Assembly (NCBI GenBank): GCA_028284705.1
Contig: JANQRE010000001.1
Coordinates: 62,001-126,000, forward strand
From: Paracoccaceae bacterium
Lineage (GTDB): Bacteria; Pseudomonadota; Alphaproteobacteria; Rhodobacterales; Rhodobacteraceae
Reading direction: 5' to 3'
Length of the DNA stretch: 64,000 nucleotides
Position numbers and translations under genes: made by a program. Below the pieces are notes generated by a model that saw only the letters and a list, made by a program, of their open reading frames with translations, was not told where the DNA came from and made no database searches. Of the stretch, positions 53,724 to 63,049 are shown piece after piece (within the stretch, counting starts at the first letter, position 1; each line of letters opens with the position of its first letter).

Positions 53724-54298
53724 CATATTGGTGGGTGCGCCATGCGCCGACGCATCAGGAAGCCTTCACCGGTTGGCGCGATGTGCCGGCCGATTTGTCG
53801 GACGAGGACGCCTTGGCCCGCCTTTCGGATTTCCTGCCGGACACGGCCCATATCGTATCCTCCGATCTGACCCGCTGTGTGGCAACGGCGGACATCTTGC
53901 AATCTGCGACCCGCCCGCGCCTGCCGCATCATGCCGGGCTGCGGGAACTGCATTTCGGCGATTGGGATGGGCGGCATTTTGACGACGTGGCGAACAGCGA
54001 TCCGGAGCTGAGCCGCGCCTATTGGGAGGAGCCCGGCGACATCGCACCGCCAAATGGCGAAAGCTGGAACGCCGCGGCAGCCCGCGTCTCAGGCGCGATT
54101 GACGAAATTTGTCGCGGGTCTGGGGCCGGGCACATCATCATCGTCTCGCATTTCGGCGCGATCCTGACGCAGCTTCAGCGTGCACGCTGCGAACCTGCTG
54201 AGATCACGCTGGCTCAGAGGATCGACAACCTCTCGGTGACCGAGCTACGGCGGTCCGGCGACACTTGGGAGGTCGGTGTGGTCAATCACATCGTGTGA
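53717..54298 (+). CDS. Histidine phosphatase (alpha-ribazole phosphatase-like)
   Basis: The 193-residue phosphoglycerate-mutase-fold protein has the catalytic RHG-like motif as VRHAPTHQ (histidine in VRHA), then LRELHFGDWDGR and SHFGAILTQL with the second histidine. It is a candidate CobC (alpha-ribazole-5'-phosphate phosphatase) because it overlaps cobU by seven bases. The use of RHA instead of RHG is common in this group. Other small phosphate substrates are possible. Confidence 0.82.
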   Translation: MVTYWWVRHAPTHQEAFTGWRDVPADLSDEDALARLSDFLPDTAHIVSSDLTRCVATADILQSATRPRLPHHAGLRELHFGDWDGRHFDDVANSDPELSRAYWEEPGDIAPPNGESWNAAAARVSGAIDEICRGSGAGHIIIVSHFGAILTQLQRARCEPAEITLAQRIDNLSVTELRRSGDTWEVGVVNHIV

Positions 54299-54355
54299 TG
54301 GGCTGCGGCTCAAATCGGAATTTGCGCATTTGACCGCGGACCCTACTCTGGGCGC

Positions 54356-55228
54356 ATGACTTACGATCTTTATCTCGGTGACCGCAGCTATTCGAGCTGG
54401 TCTTTGCGCGCCTGGCTTCTGTTTGAGAAGTTCAACATCCCCGTCAAGACCCACTATGTTGATTTCGCCGCTAACAGCGTCGCCGCGCAATTGGCTGATA
54501 TCGCCCCCGCGAAAACGGTGCCGACGCTGGTGATCGACGGCAAGACCATTGTCTCAGAGTCTTTCGCCATTGCCGAAGAACTCGCCTCCCGTCACCCGGA
54601 TTTGGGCATCTGGCCCAAAGACCCGGCACATCGCGCCGTTGCGCGCACGCTCGCCGCGGAGATGGCCTCCGGCTTCGGCCCGCTGCGCAACGACTGTCCG
54701 ATGAACCTGCGGGTGGCGTATCAGGATGTTGAGATTTCCGAAGACGTCGCAGCGAATTTGCGGCGGCTCGAGGCCATATGGGACCATGCGCGCGACGTCA
54801 CCGGCGCGACGACGCCCTGGCTTTGCGGGGGCTATTCGGCGGCGGACGCGTTTTATGCCCCGGTGGCCATGCGGATCGCGACCTATGGATTAACCGTCAG
54901 TCCATCGGCGCAGGCTTACGTGAAGGCCCATCTCGAAGATCGCGCGTTTCGGCGCTGGCGGGCCATGGGGTTTGCCGCGGGCGGACTGCTACCGTGGTAC
55001 GACCGGGACTATCCGCAAGCCGATTGGCCGGGGCCGAAGCCCTTGCCAGCACGCGTTATCGAAGATGCGACGCCGGAAAACGAACTCTGCCCTTACTCCG
55101 GCAAACCCGTCACACATTTTGCCGACGTGGATGGTCGCGTCTTCGGCTTCTGCAACGCATTTTGCCGCGACAAGACCATCGCAGACGCGGAAGCCTTCGA
55201 CGGATTCCTGAAAATTTACGGATCGTAA
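54356..55228 (+). CDS. Glutathione S-transferase with C-terminal zinc-ribbon-like tail
   Basis: Residues 1-215 are a GST: GDRSYSSWSLRAWLLFEKF with the active-site serines, KTVPTLVIDGKTIVSESFAIAEEL and an all-helical C domain. After a proline-rich linker (PQADWPGPKPLPARVIE) residues about 245-290 add CPYSGKPVTHFADVDG and FGFCNAFCRDKT. That gives C-x(n)-C-x3-C with a histidine, which looks like a small metal-binding (TRASH-like) tail. GSTs normally end at about 210-230 residues, so this is a fusion. Its role may be to add metal or redox sensing. Confidence 0.82.
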   Translation: MTYDLYLGDRSYSSWSLRAWLLFEKFNIPVKTHYVDFAANSVAAQLADIAPAKTVPTLVIDGKTIVSESFAIAEELASRHPDLGIWPKDPAHRAVARTLAAEMASGFGPLRNDCPMNLRVAYQDVEISEDVAANLRRLEAIWDHARDVTGATTPWLCGGYSAADAFYAPVAMRIATYGLTVSPSAQAYVKAHLEDRAFRRWRAMGFAAGGLLPWYDRDYPQADWPGPKPLPARVIEDATPENELCPYSGKPVTHFADVDGRVFGFCNAFCRDKTIADAEAFDGFLKIYGS

Positions 55229-55273
55229 ATCTTTCCTGCCTAGCCGTAACCTTGGTTAACGCGTGAGGCCGGA

Positions 55274-56773
55274 ATGATCTCCACCGTCAAAACAGTCGCC
55301 TTCGAGGGGATCGAGGCGCGGATCGTTGAAGTGCAATGTGCGGTTACGCCGGGGCTTCCATCATTCTCCGTCGTGGGGCTGGGGGACCGGGCGGTCAGCG
55401 AAGCCAAGGATCGCATCCGCTCGGCCTTGACAGCTCTGTCGATTGCGATGCCGCCAAAACGGATCACTGTGAACCTGTCTCCCGCAGACATGCCCAAGGA
55501 GGGGTCGCATTTTGATCTGCCGATTGCTTTGGCATTGCTCGGCGCGCTCGACATTTTGCCGCTTGAAGACCTGTCTCAGACCGTTGCCTTGGGGGAATTG
55601 TCCCTTGATGGCAGTCTTGTGCCAGTGATCGGTGCCTTGCCTGCCGCCTTGGCCGCCGCGGAAGCGGATTGTCAGTTGATCTGTCCTGAGGCCTGCGGTC
55701 CCGAGGCCGCCTGGGTCGATGCGACGCGTGTGCTTGCCGCCCCCGGATTGCTCGCGATAACCAAGCACTTCAGCGGCGCGGCGACGTTGCAAAATGCGCA
55801 ACCTGGCCGGATCGAAGCGGAGCGCGATCACAAGGACCTGCGGGATGTGAAAGGTCAGGAACGCGCGAAGCGTGCTTTGGAGATTGCCGCCGCCGGTCGG
55901 CATCATTTGCTGCTGAGCGGACCGCCGGGGTCTGGCAAATCCATGCTGGCGGCCCGTTTACCGGGTCTTCTACCGCCGCTTTCTGCCACCGAAGCGCTCG
56001 AGACCTCCATGATCCACTCGCTCTCTGGCCTGATCGACGATGGCGGCATCTCGCACACCCGGCCGTTCCGCGCGCCACATCACACCGCGTCTATGGCTGC
56101 GATTGTGGGAGGCGGACGCGGTGCGAAACCCGGGGAGATTTCGCTCGCGCATAACGGCGTGCTCTTCATGGACGAGTTCCCGGAATATCCCCGCGCGGTG
56201 CTGGAAACCCTGCGCCAACCCATCGAGACTGGGGATGTCGTCGTCGCGCGGGCCAATGCGCATGTGAAATATCCGTGCAAATTCATGCTGATCGCCGCGG
56301 CGAATCCGTGCAAATGTGGACATCTGACCGATCCGGGCAAAGCCTGCTCCCGAGCGCCCAATTGCGGGGAAGACTATATGGGGCGCATCTCAGGGCCGCT
56401 GATGGACCGGTTCGATTTACGGCTTGATGTGCCGCCGGTCTGTTTCACCGATCTCGACCTGCCCAATGATGGAGAGCGGTCAGAGATGGTGGCGTCTCGG
56501 GTGGCCGCGGCGCGCGACATTCAGGCGACACGATATGCTGATCTGGACGGAATTCGCGTGAACGCCGATCTTGAGGGCGAAAGCCTCAAGGACCATGCGG
56601 AACCAAACGAGGCCGGTCGCGAACTCCTGCAAAAGGCTGCCGAGCGTTTCGGACTTTCGGCACGCAGCTATCACAGGATCATCCGGGTCGCGCGCACGAT
56701 TGCCGATCTTGCCGCCGTGCCATCTGTGACTGAAAAACACGTGGCCGAGGCGCTGACCTATCGCGGGATTTAG
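55274..56773 (+). CDS. comM: ComM/YifB AAA+ ATPase
   Basis: The 499-residue Mg-chelatase-like AAA+ protein has an N-terminal Lon-type fold (PGLPSFSVVGLGDRAVSEAKDRI), Walker A LSGPPGSGKSMLA near residue 217, Walker B VLFMDEFPEYPRAVLETLRQP and the zinc-like CKCGH segment. ComM is a branch-migration helicase for integrating imported single-stranded DNA in natural transformation. The start is chosen at MISTVKT. It overlaps the convergent gshB gene by four bases. Confidence 0.92.
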   Translation: MISTVKTVAFEGIEARIVEVQCAVTPGLPSFSVVGLGDRAVSEAKDRIRSALTALSIAMPPKRITVNLSPADMPKEGSHFDLPIALALLGALDILPLEDLSQTVALGELSLDGSLVPVIGALPAALAAAEADCQLICPEACGPEAAWVDATRVLAAPGLLAITKHFSGAATLQNAQPGRIEAERDHKDLRDVKGQERAKRALEIAAAGRHHLLLSGPPGSGKSMLAARLPGLLPPLSATEALETSMIHSLSGLIDDGGISHTRPFRAPHHTASMAAIVGGGRGAKPGEISLAHNGVLFMDEFPEYPRAVLETLRQPIETGDVVVARANAHVKYPCKFMLIAAANPCKCGHLTDPGKACSRAPNCGEDYMGRISGPLMDRFDLRLDVPPVCFTDLDLPNDGERSEMVASRVAAARDIQATRYADLDGIRVNADLEGESLKDHAEPNEAGRELLQKAAERFGLSARSYHRIIRVARTIADLAAVPSVTEKHVAEALTYRGI

Positions 56774-57717
56774 CTGCATTTGGCCTCAATGGCCTGCCAG
56801 ATTTTTTCAGCCACGTTGATCCCATCAAAGCGTTCCAATTCCTGGATGCCCGTGGGAGAAGTCACATTGATCTCGGTCAGCCAACCGCCGATGACATCGA
56901 TGCCGACAAAGACTTGCCCGTGATCGCGCAGATCGGCACCGATCCTTGCGCAAATCTCAAAGTCACGCTCGCTCAGTTTCACCGGTTCGGGACGCCCGCC
57001 CACATGCATGTTCGAGCGTGTCTCTCCTTTGGCGGGCACCCGGTTGATGCCGCCGACCGGCTCGCCATCGACCAGGATCACGCGTTTGTCGCCCTGCGCC
57101 ACGTCGGGCAGGAATTTCTGCATGATCAGCGGTTCGCGATTGATGCCGGTGAACAACTCGTGCAGCGAATTCAGGTTGCGATCCTCGGGCGTCAGACGAA
57201 ACACACCCGCACCGCCATTGCCATAGAGCGGCTTCAGGATCACGTCTTGATGCTCCGCTTTAAAGGCCTTCAGGGCCTCAAGATCGCGGGCAATCGCCGT
57301 GGGCGGCGTCAGGTCGGGATAGTCGAGAACTTTCAGCTTTTCCGGCCAGTTGCGCACCCAGGTCGGGTCGTTAACCACAAGCGTGTCCGGGTGGATGCGG
57401 TCGAGAATATGGGTCGTGGTGATGTAGCCCATATCGAAAGGCGGGTCCTGGCGCAGCCATACCACGTCCCAATCGGCGAGATCGATCTCGCGCAAGTCGC
57501 CAAGATCGGCGTGATTGCCTTGCTCGCGACGGACGGTGAAGTCCTGACCTTTGGCGAGGATCCGGCCTTCGCGATAACTCAGCATGTCCGGTGTGTAGAA
57601 AAACAGCGCATGCCCGCGCTCTTGCGCCTCTTCCGCCAGACGAAAGGAGCTATCCGCATTGATATCCACGGCCCCGATCGGGTCCATCTGGAACGCGACT
57701 TTGAGCGATTTAGGCAT
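56770..57717 (-). CDS. gshB: Glutathione synthetase
   Basis: The 315-residue ATP-grasp enzyme adds glycine to gamma-glutamylcysteine. It has MDPIGAVDINADSSFRLAEEA, WLRQDPPFDMGYITTTHIL, KPLYGNGGAGVFR and EINVTSPTGIQELERFDG. The length is normal. It lies 62 bases after the YraN gene on the same strand. The gap contains no other gene. Confidence 0.95.
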   Translation of the reverse strand: MPKSLKVAFQMDPIGAVDINADSSFRLAEEAQERGHALFFYTPDMLSYREGRILAKGQDFTVRREQGNHADLGDLREIDLADWDVVWLRQDPPFDMGYITTTHILDRIHPDTLVVNDPTWVRNWPEKLKVLDYPDLTPPTAIARDLEALKAFKAEHQDVILKPLYGNGGAGVFRLTPEDRNLNSLHELFTGINREPLIMQKFLPDVAQGDKRVILVDGEPVGGINRVPAKGETRSNMHVGGRPEPVKLSERDFEICARIGADLRDHGQVFVGIDVIGGWLTEINVTSPTGIQELERFDGINVAEKIWQAIEAKCS

Positions 57718-57779
57718 TGGCGGGTCCTTTGACTGACCCGTCCTACATGAGAGACTTGTTCACCGGAGACAAGCCCCGC

Positions 57780-58139
57780 TCAGGCCACAAGCGCGTTTTC
57801 GAGGATTTCGACCCGACCAGCAGCATCGACCAAAGCCACATCAAAACGCATATCGCCGTCAAGCCTGCCTTCGGTTTGGCCTATATATTCCAGTGCCGCG
57901 CACTGGATGCGCCCGATCTGCGCGTCCGATAGCGCCTCCGCTGCCTGTGCGTGGGTTTTGCTTTTCTTCACTTCGATGAAAATTGTTCGGTCGTTTTCCT
58001 GCATGATGAGATCAATCTCGCCGGCGGAGCCGCGAAACCGATGCGCGCCGAAACGATAGCCCTTGCGAAGATACGCGCGCGCCACGGCGCGTTCTGCCTC
58101 AAGTCCGGCGTGATAGCGCGTTTCGGGTGACTGGCTCAT
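57780..58139 (-). CDS. yraN: YraN (UPF0102) endonuclease-like protein
   Basis: The 119-residue protein has the UPF0102 nuclease-fold pattern: AERAVARAYLRKGYRF, HRFRGSAGEIDLIMQENDRTIFIEVKKSK and the later basic segment MRFDVALVD. The E..D..E-x-K layout suggests a PD-(D/E)XK type metal site. The function in the cell is unknown. It overlaps the rsmI stop by four bases, an arrangement seen in many bacteria. Confidence 0.92.
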   Translation of the reverse strand: MSQSPETRYHAGLEAERAVARAYLRKGYRFGAHRFRGSAGEIDLIMQENDRTIFIEVKKSKTHAQAAEALSDAQIGRIQCAALEYIGQTEGRLDGDMRFDVALVDAAGRVEILENALVA

Positions 58140-58999
58140 TTTGATAGCTCCAAAGCAGCCTGATAGACCTTGCGGCGCGGCAAATTCAGCGCTTCGCTGA
58201 CAACACTGGCGGCGTCCTTGACGCTCATGGTTTCTAAGGCCTTTTCCAATTCCCGCCTCATATCCTTTTCACGTTCCGCCGGATCACCATTACCGCTGGC
58301 GCGCTCCACCAGGACGACGATTTCGCCCTTCAGATTTCGTCCCTGAAGCTCCGAAACCAGATCCGTTAGCGCCCCCCGCAGCACTTCTTCGAACTTTTTG
58401 GTCAGTTCCCGCGCCACAACGCCGGATCGCTGTCCCCCAAAGGTCTGAACCAAATCATCTAACAATCCGTGAACACGTTTGGGCGATTCATAGAAAATCA
58501 GCGTGCCTGGGATTACCGACATCTCGGATAGGAACTTCTGACGCGCCGACGTCGAGTTCGGCGGAAAGCCCGCGAAAAAGAAGCGATCCGTCGCCAGTCC
58601 TGACACGGTCAATGCCGCCAATACCGCCGAGGGGCCGGGTGCGGAGATCACATTATGGCCTCCCTCAATGGCAGCGCGCGCCAATTGATAGCCCGGATCA
58701 GCGACCAGCGGCGTACCTGCCTCGGACGCATAAGCCACCGATTTCCCGGCCTCCAAAGCCTCCAACACCCGGGCGCGGTCAGCGGGTTTGCTGTGGTCAT
58801 GGTAGGAAAATACCCGGCGCCCGTCCAAAGCGATTCCATGGATATCCATGAGCTTGCGCAAGGAGCGCGTATCTTCGGCAAATAACACCTCCGCGGACGC
58901 CAAAATATCCAACGCGCGCAGCGTGATATCGCGCGCCGTGCCAATCGGCGTGGCCAGAAAATAAAGGCCCGGCGCGAGGCTTATGCGGTTTCCAGCCAT
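58136..58999 (-). CDS. rsmI: 16S rRNA 2'-O-methyltransferase RsmI
   Basis: The 287-residue tetrapyrrole-methylase-fold enzyme methylates C1402 of 16S rRNA. The motifs are GLYFLATPIGTARDITLRAL, LFAEDTRSLRKLM, GTPLVADPGYQLARAAIEGG and SAPGPSAVLAALTVSGL, and the C-terminal extension of the family is present (RRELEKALETMSVKDA). It begins divergent from the LpoA-like gene and forms an operon with yraN. Confidence 0.94.
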   Translation of the reverse strand: MAGNRISLAPGLYFLATPIGTARDITLRALDILASAEVLFAEDTRSLRKLMDIHGIALDGRRVFSYHDHSKPADRARVLEALEAGKSVAYASEAGTPLVADPGYQLARAAIEGGHNVISAPGPSAVLAALTVSGLATDRFFFAGFPPNSTSARQKFLSEMSVIPGTLIFYESPKRVHGLLDDLVQTFGGQRSGVVARELTKKFEEVLRGALTDLVSELQGRNLKGEIVVLVERASGNGDPAEREKDMRRELEKALETMSVKDAASVVSEALNLPRRKVYQAALELSK

Positions 59000-59106
59000 G
59001 AGGCCCTTCTTCTGTGGCAGCTACATTTACTTGACACAATCGACCCCTTAAGTTGCACGCCATAGGGCTGGGCGACAGCCGCTGGGGTGCGAGGAGTTCT
59101 TCGAAG

Positions 59107-60282
59107 ATGTTCAACCTTTTGGAAATCGCCCGCAAGGGCATGCGTGCGCTTGTTGGATTTGGCGCGGTTGTCGGGCTTGCGGCCTGTGACGTCGATCTGA
59201 GCCAGGTCGGCCTGCCCGGTGGAGAGAATGCATCGGGCGACAGTGTGACGGTAGCGTTACTCGTGCCTTATGGGTCCGCCAGTGCGGGCGACGACGCGGT
59301 TGCACGCAGTCTTGAGAATGCGGCACGCCTAGCCGCGAAGGACCTCGGCAAAGGGTCGGTGAATATCAAAGTTTACAATACCGCCGGACAGGCAGGCATC
59401 GCGGCGGAAATGGCCGATAAAGCTGCCGCTGACGGCGCCGATGTCATTCTCGGGCCTCTGCGGGCAGATGCAGCCAACGCTGCCGCTGTTGCGGTAGCCG
59501 ACAACAACCTCAATGTGTTGGCCTTCTCGAACAACACGTCGATCGCGGGCGGCAATCTGTTTGTATTGGGCAACACATTCGACAACATCGCCTCCCGGCT
59601 TCTGAGTTATGCAGGCTCTCAAGGGCGCACCCGGATCGTCGTGGTCTATCCCAACACCCCGGTGGGTCAGATCGCGCGCAGTTCTATCGTGCGTGCAAGT
59701 GCGGGCACATCTGTGTCGGTCGTGGGTGATGGTGCGTTCGATTTCTCGGAGGAAGGTATTGTCGAAGCTGTTCCGAAAATCGCCTCAACCATTCAATCAT
59801 CCGGTGCGACAGCGGTTATGATGACCTCCGACAGTACAGGCGCGTTGCCGATTCTGGCACAGCTTCTACCGGAGCAGGGGGTTAACCCATCGGTCACAAA
59901 ATATCTGGGCCTGGCCCGGTGGGACATCTTCCAGCAGACCTTGGCTTTGCCGGGCCTGCAGGGAGGTTGGTTTGCGCTTCCCGACCCGTCTGCGAGCGCA
60001 CAGTTCAAGTCGCGCTATGAGGCTGCCTATGGAAGCGCACCGCATCTCCTAGCGGCGCTGGCTTATGACGGGGTGGCAGCGATTGGCAGCCTATCCTCCC
60101 GGGGGCGTGCACCCTCTTCCGCAAACCTGACGCAAAACTCTGGTTTTGCCGGCGCGAACGGAGTATTCCGGTTGAGACCCAACGGGACGATCCAACGTGC
60201 CTTGGCGATCGCACAGGTGACGAACAGTCAGGTTCAGATTATTGACCCCGCTCCCAAAAACTTCCGCCGCGGCGGTTTCTGA
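59107..60282 (+). CDS. LpoA-like lipoprotein (penicillin-binding-protein activator)
   Basis: The 391-residue protein has a lipoprotein signal with the lipobox LAAC (cysteine at residue 27). It then has a type I periplasmic-binding fold (VTVALLVPYGSASAG, ADVILGPLRADAANAAAVAVADN, VVVYPNTPVGQIARSS) as in the C-terminal domain of LpoA. Such lipoproteins reach PBP1A from the outer membrane. The N-terminal TPR part of LpoA is missing. The ATG at 59107 is chosen for the lipobox spacing; GAGGAG lies upstream. It overlaps glnD by 41 bases. Confidence 0.85.
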   Translation: MFNLLEIARKGMRALVGFGAVVGLAACDVDLSQVGLPGGENASGDSVTVALLVPYGSASAGDDAVARSLENAARLAAKDLGKGSVNIKVYNTAGQAGIAAEMADKAAADGADVILGPLRADAANAAAVAVADNNLNVLAFSNNTSIAGGNLFVLGNTFDNIASRLLSYAGSQGRTRIVVVYPNTPVGQIARSSIVRASAGTSVSVVGDGAFDFSEEGIVEAVPKIASTIQSSGATAVMMTSDSTGALPILAQLLPEQGVNPSVTKYLGLARWDIFQQTLALPGLQGGWFALPDPSASAQFKSRYEAAYGSAPHLLAALAYDGVAAIGSLSSRGRAPSSANLTQNSGFAGANGVFRLRPNGTIQRALAIAQVTNSQVQIIDPAPKNFRRGGF

Positions 60283-63049
60283 TCCTCCCGAGGACGACGA
60301 CACCCCTCTGATCTGCACGCCCGCCGCGATCTTTGACGAAGCAGCGGTGCTGGCCGAGCTTGATGCTGCTGCCGCAGACGCGGTTGATTCGAAGGCCTTG
60401 CGCAAAGAGGCCGTGCGCATCCTTCGCCAGGCCCTGGAGGTCGGGAAATCGGCGATTTCCGACGCGTTTCTCGCCTCTCCCTGGGCTGCACGTGAACTGA
60501 CCCGCTCCTATACCCACCTCACCGATGGCGTGGTGCGCGCGACGCTGTATCTGGCAAAAACCCATCTGCACCCGCTGGCAAATCCAACCGAGGCCGAACG
60601 GCTCGCGCTTTTAGGCGTTGGTGGCTATGGGCGGGGCGAGATGGCGCCCTTTTCGGACGTCGATCTGCTCTTTCTGACGCCGTATAAGATCACCCCCTGG
60701 GCTGAGAGTGTCATCGAAAGCATGCTCTACGTGCTTTGGGACCTGAAACTGAAGGTTGGTCACTCCAGCCGAACCATTAAGGACTGCCTGCGCCTCGCCA
60801 AAGAAGACTTCACCATCCGCACCGCGATGCTGGAAAACCGCCTGATCACGGGCGAAGCGGCGCTTGCGGAGGAGTTGGACGAACGGCTCTGGAACGAGCT
60901 TTTCAAATCCACAGCCTCGGAATTCGTGGAAGCGAAACTGGATGAGCGTGCCGAACGCCTGCAACGCAATGGCGGGCAGCGCTACATGGTCGAACCCAAT
61001 GTGAAGGAGGGCAAGGGCGGCTTGCGCGATCTGCAATCACTGTTCTGGATCGCCAAATATGTGCGTCGGGTGCGCGATGTCGCGGCACTTGTGAAGCTCA
61101 AGGTGCTCACGCAGGACGAGTTTGACGACTTTACGAAGGCGGAGGATTTCCTCTGGGCCACCCGCGCGCATCTGCATCTGGTAGCGGGTCGCGCGATGGA
61201 GCAGTTGACCTTCGACATGCAGGTCGAGGTGGCGGCACGTCTGGGCTACAGCGACGGCGAGGGACGGCGCGGTGTCGAGTTCTTCATGCAGGACTATTTC
61301 CGCCACGCGACCCGGGTGGGAGAGCTGACCCGGATCATCCTGACCGATCTCGAGGCGCAGCATGTGAAGTCCGAGCCCGCCATCCTGGGCTTTCTGCGCA
61401 ATGCACGGCGCAAGAGGCTGAAACCGGGCTACAAGCTGCGCAATAACCGCCTCGATATCGCTGGACCGACGACGTTCCTGAAAGACCGGCTGAACCTGTT
61501 GCGGGTTTTTGAGGAGGCCCTGCGCACCGGCTATCTGATCCATCCCGACGGGATGCGGCTGATCTCCGCCAATCTGCATTTGATTGACGATGATCTGCGC
61601 TCCAACCCGGAAGCGGTTCGGATTTTCCTCGACACGCTGTTGAAGCACGGCAATCCCGAGCGCGCATTGCGGCGGATGAACGAGTTGGGCGTTTTGGGCG
61701 CCTTCATCCCCGACTTTCAGACCATCGTCGCGATGATGCAGTTCAACCTCTACCACCACTACACCGTGGATGAGCACACGATCCAGACGATTTCGCACCT
61801 TGCACAGATCGAGCGCGAGGAGCTACGCGAAGAACTTCCAATCGCATCGGGCATTCTGAAAGGCGGCGTGAACCGCAAGGTGCTCTATGTCGCGCTGTTG
61901 CTGCACGACATCGGGAAGGGTCGCCCCGAGGATCACTCGATCCTTGGCGCGAAGATGGCGAGAAAAATCGCGCCAACGTTGGGGCTGAACAGCGACGAAT
62001 GCGACACCGTAGAGTGGCTCGTGCGCTATCACTTGTTGATGTCGGATATGGCGCAGAAACGGGACATCGCTGATCCACGCACAGTCCGCGATTTTGCGAA
62101 AGCGGTGAAAACGGTGAAGCGTCTGGACCTGCTGACCGTTTTGACGGTGTGTGACATTCGTGGCGTTGGACCGGGCGTCTGGAACAACTGGAAGGCGGTC
62201 CTGATCCGCGCGCTTTATCGCCAGACGCGTGTGGCGCTCGAGGAAGGTATGGAGGCGCTCAACCGCGAGAACCGCGGGACCGAGGCTAAGAAGAAGCTGC
62301 GCGAAGCCCTGCCCGATTGGGACAAGAAAGACCTGCGCCGCGAAACCTCGCGCCACTATCCACCCTATTGGCAAGGCCTTCATGTCACGGCGCATATCGA
62401 TTTCGCCAATCTGCTGCGCGACATCGCTGATGACGAAATCCGCATCGAGCTGACCCCTGATGAGGACCGTGATGCGACGCGGGTCTGCTTTGCGATGACC
62501 GATCACCCGGGCATTTTCAGCCGGATGTGTGGAGCATTGGCTCTGGTGGGCGCGAATGTCGTTGATGCACGCACCTATACGACGAAGGACGGCTATGCGA
62601 CCGCGGCGTTCTGGGTGCAGGACATCGAAGAGAAACCCTATGAGGCGCGACGCCTGCCGCGGCTGAAATCGATGATCGAGCGCACTCTGAGAGGCGAAGT
62701 GGTCGCGCGTGATGCGTTGAAAGACAAGGATAAAGTCAAGAAACGCATGTCCAAATTCGACGTGCCGACCCATATCACCTTCGACAATGATGGCTCGGAG
62801 ATTTACACGATCATCGAAGTGGACACGCGTGACCGGCCCGGGCTTCTCTTTGACCTCACCCGCACCCTGGCAGCGGCAAATATCTACATCGCCTCGGCCG
62901 TGATCGCGACCTACGGGGCGCAGGTGGTCGACACCTTCTACGTGAAGGATATGTTCGGGCTGAAATTCCACTCCAAGTCCAAACAGGCCGCCATCGAGAA
63001 GAAATTGAGAGACGCCATCCTGTCGGGCGCGGAAAGAGCGCGCACATGA
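60242..63049 (+). CDS. glnD: Bifunctional uridylyltransferase/uridylyl-removing enzyme
   Basis: The 935-residue PII regulator senses glutamine. The nucleotidyltransferase motif is GVGGYGRGEMAPFSDVDLLF near residue 122, the HD domain LLLHDIGKGRPEDHS near residue 553, and two C-terminal ACT domains begin at TRVCFAMTDHPGIFSRM and TIIEVDTRDRPGLLFDL. The TTG start at 60242 keeps the conserved CTPAAIFDE part but overlaps the preceding gene by 41 bases and has no clear ribosome site, so a later start is possible. It overlaps murJ by ATGA. Confidence 0.95.
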   Translation: MTPLPKTSAAAVSDPPEDDDTPLICTPAAIFDEAAVLAELDAAAADAVDSKALRKEAVRILRQALEVGKSAISDAFLASPWAARELTRSYTHLTDGVVRATLYLAKTHLHPLANPTEAERLALLGVGGYGRGEMAPFSDVDLLFLTPYKITPWAESVIESMLYVLWDLKLKVGHSSRTIKDCLRLAKEDFTIRTAMLENRLITGEAALAEELDERLWNELFKSTASEFVEAKLDERAERLQRNGGQRYMVEPNVKEGKGGLRDLQSLFWIAKYVRRVRDVAALVKLKVLTQDEFDDFTKAEDFLWATRAHLHLVAGRAMEQLTFDMQVEVAARLGYSDGEGRRGVEFFMQDYFRHATRVGELTRIILTDLEAQHVKSEPAILGFLRNARRKRLKPGYKLRNNRLDIAGPTTFLKDRLNLLRVFEEALRTGYLIHPDGMRLISANLHLIDDDLRSNPEAVRIFLDTLLKHGNPERALRRMNELGVLGAFIPDFQTIVAMMQFNLYHHYTVDEHTIQTISHLAQIEREELREELPIASGILKGGVNRKVLYVALLLHDIGKGRPEDHSILGAKMARKIAPTLGLNSDECDTVEWLVRYHLLMSDMAQKRDIADPRTVRDFAKAVKTVKRLDLLTVLTVCDIRGVGPGVWNNWKAVLIRALYRQTRVALEEGMEALNRENRGTEAKKKLREALPDWDKKDLRRETSRHYPPYWQGLHVTAHIDFANLLRDIADDEIRIELTPDEDRDATRVCFAMTDHPGIFSRMCGALALVGANVVDARTYTTKDGYATAAFWVQDIEEKPYEARRLPRLKSMIERTLRGEVVARDALKDKDKVKKRMSKFDVPTHITFDNDGSEIYTIIEVDTRDRPGLLFDLTRTLAAANIYIASAVIATYGAQVVDTFYVKDMFGLKFHSKSKQAAIEKKLRDAILSGAERART

